In this document: positions 59,105 through 64,000 of the stretch, piece by piece | Layout of the letters: every line of letters begins with the position of its first letter | Numbering within the stretch: position 1 is the stretch's first letter | Assembly: GCF_010501095.1 (NCBI RefSeq) | Contig: NZ_QVMP01000001.1 | Location: 236,475-300,474 of the forward strand | Length of the DNA stretch: 64,000 nt | Reading direction: 5' to 3' | From: Dysgonomonas sp. 520 | GTDB taxonomy: Bacteria > Bacteroidota > Bacteroidia > Bacteroidales > Dysgonomonadaceae | The notes under the pieces: model-generated | The model's database searches: none | What the model was told of the DNA's origin: nothing | Seen by the model: only the letters and a program-made list of their open reading frames with translations | Position numbers and translations under genes: made by a program

Positions 59105-59800
59105 TTATAATTCTTTTTTCATATATCGTTGTGTCCACGGGCAATGCACCATACACTTCAAACAAGTAGTGCATTTATCGACATCAATCATTTCTTCGCG
59201 TTGTATATCTGATTGCCAAGAAGCACCCTGCAAGGCATGGGGTTCACAAACATCCAAGCAAGTTTGGCAGTTGCCACATTGGACAACGGGCGGGTTTTTC
59301 AAGACTACATTCAAAGGTGCATCAGTTAATACTCCACCCCATGTTTGACAACAACCATATTCTTTATTTACCAACAAGTTGTTCTTACCAATCCAACCCA
59401 ATCCGGCATGAGTAGCCAATGTCTTTAATGGAAGCATTGTTTTACCAAACATCCCATCAAAATTACTTGTTGCTATTTGGTTGGCATCCGAAAGTGAATA
59501 GGCTTTGTAACCGTTCTTTTCAATTAACTCTGCAAGCAGGTCGGATATGCGGTACATGCCCATTTCATAAACATAATGCTCGTCGTCATCGAAATAGTTG
59601 CGGGCAACCATATCAGACACATAATTAGGATTGTCACTGACTCTTTTCAGGTATTCGGGAGAGCATTTAACGCCAAATAGTATAGCAGACGAAAATCCCC
59701 GATTTTGCTTTTCTGCCAAACCGGAGATATCAACAAAGTGGATAAATTCTATCTCATGTTGCTTTAGTTCATTTGTGATCGTTTCGTTTAGCGGGTTCAT
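59105..59800 (-). CDS. QueG-like 4Fe-4S double-cluster protein, 231 aa
   Basis: The C-terminal part carries two 4Fe-4S sets: CGNCQTCLDVCEPHAL and CTTCLKCMVHCPW. The middle has LKTLATHAGLGWIGKNNLLVN, as in epoxyqueuosine-reductase-like proteins. It is shorter than QueG (about 350 aa) and lacks its cobalamin-binding start, so another reductive reaction is likely. It lies 11 bp before the DJ-1-like gene. Confidence 0.8.
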   Translation of the reverse strand: MNPLNETITNELKQHEIEFIHFVDISGLAEKQNRGFSSAILFGVKCSPEYLKRVSDNPNYVSDMVARNYFDDDEHYVYEMGMYRISDLLAELIEKNGYKAYSLSDANQIATSNFDGMFGKTMLPLKTLATHAGLGWIGKNNLLVNKEYGCCQTWGGVLTDAPLNVVLKNPPVVQCGNCQTCLDVCEPHALQGASWQSDIQREEMIDVDKCTTCLKCMVHCPWTQRYMKKEL

Positions 59801-59831
59801 TTATCCGTTAATAAAATGCAAAGATACTATC

Positions 59832-60692
59832 TTATTCCACAGGAATATAGATTTCAGTTTTTAACTTTTCGGGTCTTGTCCTGTCAGGGTGATTCAGATA
59901 CTTTTCGAAGCAATGGTAATCCCGAAGTTTCAAGTTGTTTTCGGGAAGCAGACGAGCATATATCGTATCGTAAACGGCATCCAAATTGCTGTATGAACCC
60001 TGATAATGAAACACAGCAAACTTTCCCTCTTTGATTTCTTTTACTCCAATATCGCCCTGTGGCTTTACGTCTTTTTTAATGACAAGACAAATATCGGTGC
60101 GGAGTTTATTACCCTCTGTTACTTTTGGGTCATCGTGATAAATGGCGATATGCTCCATTCCGAAAGTAAAGAGCTTATGTTCTTTGACGAATTGCCACAA
60201 ACGTTGCCATGAACCGGAAAAGTCAAGGCTTCCGTATTCGCCTGTGAGTTTAATGTAAATGACTTGTTTGGCTTTAATATTCAATATTTTGGGGGATTTT
60301 ATCTTTAACTGTATATTTTTCTTTTCTGCTTTCATAATGGTAAAATTTTTGTTGGTACGGTATTCTGTCGGCGAAATACCATATTGTTGTTTGAATGCTT
60401 TTGATAAAGATGCAGGAACATCGTAGCCGACACGGTAAGCGATTTCGGCAACAGACATATCGGTATACCGAATCAAACAGGCAGCAGTTTCCAACCGAAC
60501 CCTAACGATATAAGCTCCGATAGGTTCTCCCATAAACGCACGAGTAATACGGTGGAAATGATAGGGAGAGAAATGACTTATTTCAGCCAATTTTGTCAAA
60601 TCAATGGTTTGATCCAAGTGATTGTTGATATACTCCACAATGATATTGATCTGTTTCTGATATTCCTCTATGGTCGATATTCGTTGTTTCAT
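59832..60692 (-). CDS. AraC-family regulator with GyrI-like effector domain, 286 aa
   Basis: N-terminal double HTH (residues 1-110): LTKLAEISHFSPYHFHRITRAFMGEPIGAYI and VAEIAYRVGYDVPASLSKAFKQQYGISPTEY. The C-terminal GyrI-like domain (125-286) begins IQLKIKSPKILNIKAKQVIYIKLTGEYG and ends LKTEIYIPVE. This is the SoxS/Rob-type layout that senses drugs or other small molecules. It may regulate the downstream Fe-S and DJ-1 genes. The start codon is 14 bp after the upstream gene. Confidence 0.9.
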   Translation of the reverse strand: MKQRISTIEEYQKQINIIVEYINNHLDQTIDLTKLAEISHFSPYHFHRITRAFMGEPIGAYIVRVRLETAACLIRYTDMSVAEIAYRVGYDVPASLSKAFKQQYGISPTEYRTNKNFTIMKAEKKNIQLKIKSPKILNIKAKQVIYIKLTGEYGSLDFSGSWQRLWQFVKEHKLFTFGMEHIAIYHDDPKVTEGNKLRTDICLVIKKDVKPQGDIGVKEIKEGKFAVFHYQGSYSNLDAVYDTIYARLLPENNLKLRDYHCFEKYLNHPDRTRPEKLKTEIYIPVE

Positions 60693-60706
60693 ATCATTTT
60701 CTGAAA

Positions 60707-61186
60707 TTAGATTCCTAAAATTTTCATTACTTCATCCGCATGCTCACGACAATAATCCTGAGTGAATGCGATGAAAGGAATTCCTATTAATACGCTTGTT
60801 AATAATCCGTTTCCTAAAGCCTTGTAATCTTTGTCTTTTAATGTAATCCATAAACCCAATACGATATTGAGTGTCATAGTGATATGGGAGAATTGGGGCA
60901 AAAGATCAATTCCACTTTTCCACGGAAAGACAAACAAGCCCATTGTTCCGAAAAACATCATCGGCACAATGGCGATTGTAAGCCATATTTTGTTCTTTGT
61001 TCTGAAATAAAAGATTAACCCCAGCAGGAAAGCAATACTCGATGGAGCACATGCATTGAAAACAAGCCATTGAACAACGCTAACTTTGGCAATGCCCAGA
61101 AAATACCATGTACTGTTGGCAACGGTTAGCAGAAGGATAACCGCCAGGATAACACTTGTAACTCGTTCTGTTTTTGTCATACTCAT
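60707..61186 (-). CDS. Four-helix membrane protein, 159 aa
   Basis: I place the start at ATG 61186 (MSMTKTERVTSVIL); ATG 61180 is equally possible, and the frame's first codon further upstream is TTG. Four to five hydrophobic segments alternate with short loops (VILAVILLLTVANSTWYFLG, PSSIAFLLGLIFYF, LTIAIVPMMFFGTMGLFVF). The C-terminus is charged (YCREHADEVMKILGI). The family is not recognised. It lies just before the AraC-GyrI regulator and may be in its regulon. Confidence 0.65.
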   Translation of the reverse strand: MSMTKTERVTSVILAVILLLTVANSTWYFLGIAKVSVVQWLVFNACAPSSIAFLLGLIFYFRTKNKIWLTIAIVPMMFFGTMGLFVFPWKSGIDLLPQFSHITMTLNIVLGLWITLKDKDYKALGNGLLTSVLIGIPFIAFTQDYCREHADEVMKILGI

Positions 61187-61238
61187 TTCTTTTATTTGTT
61201 GCTGCAAAGGTATGGTGAAAACAGATTTAGGACTTTTC

Positions 61239-61775
61239 CTATCTTGCTAACTTTTTAATATAGGCCGTTTTCAAAACTCCATTTTTATAGCTTGTACTAT
61301 CCTGCAATTTCCATTTTGATTCTTTAGGTTGTTCGGGAAATAAAGAAACTCCTTTGCCTAGAACAACGGGGATATAAGCTATCTGCATTTCGTCAACCAA
61401 ATCGGCAGCAAGCAACATTGAAACCAATTCACCACCGCCAAATAGCCAAATGTTCTTTCCCGACTCATTACGTAGGTCATCAATATGTTCAATTACATTT
61501 TCCGTAATGAATTTAATATTTTCTTTTTCTCCCCAATCATGATGAGAAACCACATAAACTGTTTTGTCCGCATACGCACCCATCGCATCCATATTTGATA
61601 ATTCACGCCAAGAGCGGCCACCCATGATAATCGTATCAATCGAATCCATAAATTCTTTGTAGCCATAATTCATTTTTTCGGTAATAGGAAATTCGGAAAG
61701 CCATTCGATACCACCGTCCGGTTCTGCAATGCGCCCATCAAGTGATGCAGCGATGTAAAGGATAATTTTTTTCAT
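61239..61775 (-). CDS. Dihydrofolate-reductase-like protein (RibD C-terminal fold), 178 aa
   Basis: I start at ATG 61775 (MKKIILYIAASLDGRIAEPDGG), the family N-terminus; the longer frame runs into a palindromic element. Motifs are IDTIIMGGRSWREL, YVVSHHDW and IWLFGGGELVSMLLAADLVDEMQIAYIPVVLGKGVSLFP, typical of the RibD_C/DHFR-like group binding NADPH. The substrate is not known. It is the last gene before the right end of the ICE. Confidence 0.85.
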   Translation of the reverse strand: MKKIILYIAASLDGRIAEPDGGIEWLSEFPITEKMNYGYKEFMDSIDTIIMGGRSWRELSNMDAMGAYADKTVYVVSHHDWGEKENIKFITENVIEHIDDLRNESGKNIWLFGGGELVSMLLAADLVDEMQIAYIPVVLGKGVSLFPEQPKESKWKLQDSTSYKNGVLKTAYIKKLAR

Positions 61776-61803
61776 GTTGATAATCTTTGCGTTATTTACT
61801 CTT

Positions 61804-61997
61804 GTTATGTTCGCCAGAGTAACACGCAAAAAGAAGCGTGGAACTCACACACTTCAATGTAGAGGTACTGGTATACCCGAAAAGGAAGACGTGCAAGCCC
61901 ACGCCATACTTTCGTATAGCATGAACATTGCGCCATAGTCTCCTTTTCTTGAAAATTACCAGTTTTCTACATTGAGACGTTCAGCGAACGTTATGTT
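61804..61997. repeat. Complex palindromic element B (same skeleton as the element near 2446-2613)
   Basis: In order: GCGTGGAAC (61836-61844); arm 1 (61855-61890, starting CAATGTAGA, containing ACTGGTA); CCCACGCC (61898-61905); ATGAACATTG (61921-61930); arm 2 (61938-61974), the imperfect reverse complement of arm 1; and AGCGAACGTT (61983-61992). GTTATGTT is repeated directly at 61804 and 61990. The boxes match those of element A in order, while the arm sequences differ. Confidence 0.6.
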
Positions 61998-62296
61998 ATA
62001 TCTAACGGAATTAATCCGCTATTATTCTAAATTTCTGATGCAAAGATAGTGATTCCAGTCAAATTATTGCTGAAATTAACTCTGAACTATTTGTAGTTAC
62101 AGATTTTTAATAGGAAAGTTTTGGTAAATAAGATATGTTATATCTGATAGTTTTCGTATCTTTGTATCGTATTGGAAATGACAATAGCATTGTCGGGCAA
62201 AACGCCGAAAAAAGCACTATGTTCATTCATTTGCACGGTTGTTTTGACACTCTATAAGATATTATAAATGTGGTAGTTACCAAAAGGTAAAACGTT
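61998..62296. other. Right end of the ICE before the att site
   Basis: The stretch is AT-rich. TATCTTTG at about 62157 is a good -7 element and is followed by a 29-codon frame (62178-62267, MTIALSGKTPKKALCSFICT...) with no recognisable family. This may be a truncated gene or a small RNA promoter. Nothing else is seen up to the att core. Confidence 0.4.
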
Positions 62297-62311
62297 CTGG
62301 TGGCACCACTT
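62297..62311 (+). repeat. Right att core direct repeat
   Basis: CTGGTGGCACCACTT is identical to 3471-3485. Only these 15 bases of the tRNA end are present; the upstream sequence is unrelated to tRNA. A terminator hairpin and a second integrase gene follow, so this point is both the right end of the ICE and the left end of another element. Confidence 0.75.
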
Positions 62312-62332
62312 TTAGAGAAAGCAAAAAGAAGT

Positions 62333-62366
62333 AAACTCCTGATATTCAACGAATATCGGGAGTTTT
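62333..62366 (+). terminator. Hairpin terminator after the right att site
   Basis: AAACTCCTGATATTC pairs with GAATATCGGGAGTTT with one wobble or mismatch and a 3-base loop, then TTC. It is the counterpart of the hairpin at 3508-3546 in place, and its sequence shows common ancestry of the two left ends. Confidence 0.8.
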
Positions 62367-62520
62367 CATTTTTACCCACTACGCAAAAAACAGCAAATTT
62401 CGACCTACTCTGGTGGAGCAAAAGGTGGAGCAAACTCAGGAGATATTTATCTCCACCTTTTGACCTTAATTGGCATTGACTGTCAGCCTGTTGCGTAGCG
62501 AAACTCTCTCCACTTTTCCA

Positions 62521-62528
62521 TAATTTTG
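62521..62528 (+). promoter_or_regulatory. Probable -7 element of the second integrase promoter
   Basis: TAATTTTG is preceded by TTTCCA, like TTTCCT before the first integrase (3707-3714). It lies 24 bp before the start codon. Confidence 0.45.
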
Positions 62529-62551
62529 TATCACTTAAAACAAGTAGAAAA

Positions 62552-63784
62552 ATGATGGAAAGAAATTCATTTAGTGTTTTGTTTTTCTTAAAGAAAACAA
62601 AACTATTGAAGAATGGTGAAGCCTCTGTATGTATGAGAATTACGGTTAATAATGTTCGCTCTGAAACGAATATCCGTAAAAGTATTAGTCCCTCCCTGTG
62701 GAATCAGGCGAAAGAATGTTCCCGCGGTAAAGACCGCAAATCAAACGACCTAAACAAGTTTATTGAAGAAGCCCGAATCAAGTTGTATAATATTCATGCT
62801 GATTTAAAACAAGAAGGCTTACCTATTACGGCAATAATTCTCCGTGATAAGTTCTTTGGACTGGAAGAAAAGGAAGCACCCAAAACCCTTATAGCTACTA
62901 TTCAGGAGCATAACGACCAATGTCGGCAATTAGTGGAGAAAGACTTCGCTTTAATAACTGTACGTCGCTACGAAAGTTGTAAACGCTATTTGGCAGAACT
63001 TATAAAAATCAAGTTTGACAAAGAAGATATTCCGCTCAAAGATGTGAATGGAGAGTTCATCCGGGCTTTTGAGTTCTATCTGAAAACAGAAAAAGACTGT
63101 GCACAGAACACAGTTATCCGTTATATGAAGTGCCTGAAAAAGATTACAAATCGTTCTATCGCTAACGAATGGATAAACAAAGATCCATTTGCAGGTATTA
63201 AATTCCATGAGAAAGAAGTACATCGTGAGTTTCTAACTTGGGATGAACTTCAAATACTGGTAAATAAAAAATTTGAAATTCCTCGTATTGACTTGGTACG
63301 TGATATTTTCGTCTTTTGTGCTTACTCCGGTCTTTCGTTCATAGATGTGAAGCAACTATCTTCGGAACATATTACAAAGGACAGAGAGGGTAACTACTGG
63401 ATTCGGAAAGCTCGTCAAAAGACGAAAAATATGTGTAATATTCCACTATTAGATGTGCCCTTGTCTATCATCGAGAAATATAAGGATCATCCCCTCTGTA
63501 AAAAACAGAATGTATTACTGCCAGTTCCATGCAATCAGAAAATGAACGCTTATATCAAGGAAATTAGCGATTTATGCGGGATTAAGAAAAATCTTTCAAC
63601 ACATTGTGCAAGATACACTTATGCGACTTCCGTGTGCTTGGCGAATGGTGTTAGTATGGAAAATGTTGCTAAAATGTTAGGGCATTCAAATATCAGTATG
63701 ACAAAACGATACGCGAAAGTGCTGGATCAGAGTATTCTAAGCGATATGCAGAAAGTAGGAAGTTTGTCGGCTACAACTGTGTAA
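62552..63784 (+). CDS. int: Tyrosine recombinase of a second element
   Basis: The 410 aa integrase is paralogous to the one at 3736-4959 over its whole length. HxxR is in THCARYTYATS and Tyr in LGHSNISMTKRYAKVLDQ. The first catalytic Arg is replaced by Ser (YSGLSFIDV). Shared stretches include the CNQKMN box and DPFAGI/DPFAGM. It is placed 240 bp after the right att core. I read it as the first gene of another integrated element whose remainder lies beyond the window. Confidence 0.9.
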   Translation: MMERNSFSVLFFLKKTKLLKNGEASVCMRITVNNVRSETNIRKSISPSLWNQAKECSRGKDRKSNDLNKFIEEARIKLYNIHADLKQEGLPITAIILRDKFFGLEEKEAPKTLIATIQEHNDQCRQLVEKDFALITVRRYESCKRYLAELIKIKFDKEDIPLKDVNGEFIRAFEFYLKTEKDCAQNTVIRYMKCLKKITNRSIANEWINKDPFAGIKFHEKEVHREFLTWDELQILVNKKFEIPRIDLVRDIFVFCAYSGLSFIDVKQLSSEHITKDREGNYWIRKARQKTKNMCNIPLLDVPLSIIEKYKDHPLCKKQNVLLPVPCNQKMNAYIKEISDLCGIKKNLSTHCARYTYATSVCLANGVSMENVAKMLGHSNISMTKRYAKVLDQSILSDMQKVGSLSATTV

Positions 63785-64000
63785 AGGTGGGCAGATACAA
63801 ATTAGAAAAGGTGCTTTCATTGTGAGATAGCCCCTTTTTGAATATATACTGACCTATGTATTCCATAGTGAGTGACTGAGAGCTTGTATGCAGTATTTTT
63901 TAGTACGGAGAAGTATTTTTTTTCTTGTTCTAAAAACCTTGAAGTAAAGTTCACCCTAATCTTTAGAGTTATATGTAAGGAGTTATGTAAGCCTAATTAA
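63785..64000. other. Sequence after the second integrase to the window edge
   Basis: A weak terminator may lie at about 63807-63840 (AAAAGG with CCTTTT around a loop). No gene of useful length is seen in the remaining 160 bases, which are AT-rich. Confidence 0.4.

Noticed and set aside
61804..61997. Integron attC site
   Set aside because: The folded ends do not match the RYYYAAC and GTTRRRY boxes in the right places and the topology has an additional crossing pair; no integron integrase is in the window. Reported instead as an unassigned palindromic element.
62178..62267. 29-codon open frame after a promoter-like TATCTTTG
   Set aside because: Too short and without family features; may be a truncated gene or chance, so not listed as a CDS.
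1..64000. CRISPR array or rRNA genes
   Set aside because: No regularly spaced short repeats and no rRNA-like stretches were seen.

Overview
The window is Bacteroidales DNA (Bacteroides, Parabacteroides or a close relative). The evidence is the CTnDOT-type tra gene set, MobA/MobB/MobC-type mobilisation genes, RteC, short AT-rich leaders, and promoters of the TTTG / 19 bp / TAnnTTTG type. Most of it is one integrative conjugative element (ICE) of about 58.8 kb. A 15 bp direct repeat, identical to the 3' end of a tRNA-Phe-like sequence, lies at 3471-3485 and again at 62297-62311. Each copy is followed by a hairpin terminator and then, after about 240 bp, a tyrosine integrase on the + strand. The simplest reading is a tandem array at one att site: an island ending near 3470, the complete ICE from 3471 to 62297, and the left end of a second integrase-bearing element from 62297 to the window edge.

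Layout. 1-3470: AT-rich island with the end of a HpaII-type restriction endonuclease gene, a lipoprotein, two small membrane proteins and a complex palindromic element. 3471-9300: integrase, two small helix-turn-helix proteins, and a + strand operon with DUF3873 and a large ParB-like protein. 9364-10862: an IS256-family element with an 8 bp target duplication and a frameshifted transposase. 10926-15793: an arsenic operon (arsR, arsF, arsG, an arsE-like thioredoxin, an ArsP-like permease, arsC, arsM, cupin). 16374-31250: the conjugation operon on the - strand, reading traA, DUF3408, traD-like, traE, F, G, DUF3876, I, J, K, L, M, N, O, Q. traG is split by a 2567 bp group II intron (23856-26422) placed so that splicing restores the frame exactly. 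31251-35728: candidate oriT and mobABC. 35767-37023: an unrecognised cargo gene with a HEPN-like motif. 37287-40996: DUF3945 protein and topoisomerase III. 41087-41175: a small RNA gene. 41633-45233: ardA, a DNA-alkylation-repair protein, two more HTH proteins and rteC. 45459-55528: two copies of a LytTR response regulator plus kinase plus pseudokinase module, with a TonB-dependent receptor, a beta-barrel protein, a CPBP protease and a half-size HU-like protein. 55678-61775: small metabolic and stress genes (VOC, SnoaL, AraC, DJ-1, Fe-S, DHFR-like).

How it may work together. The small RNA downstream of topB sits where RteR lies in CTnDOT. It carries a 20-base stretch complementary to sequences in the leaders of mobA, topB, traN and traE, so one RNA could tune mobilisation, excision and pilus genes together. 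A three-repeat LytTR-type operator is found upstream of rteC, of the receptor operon and of the protease/barrel operon, which suggests that the duplicated two-component systems control ICE excision as well as their own surface genes. The arsenic promoter has its -33 and -7 elements inside two ArsR-type palindromes.

All calls are by eye from translated sequence. Family names rest on motif recognition and gene order, not on database searches.
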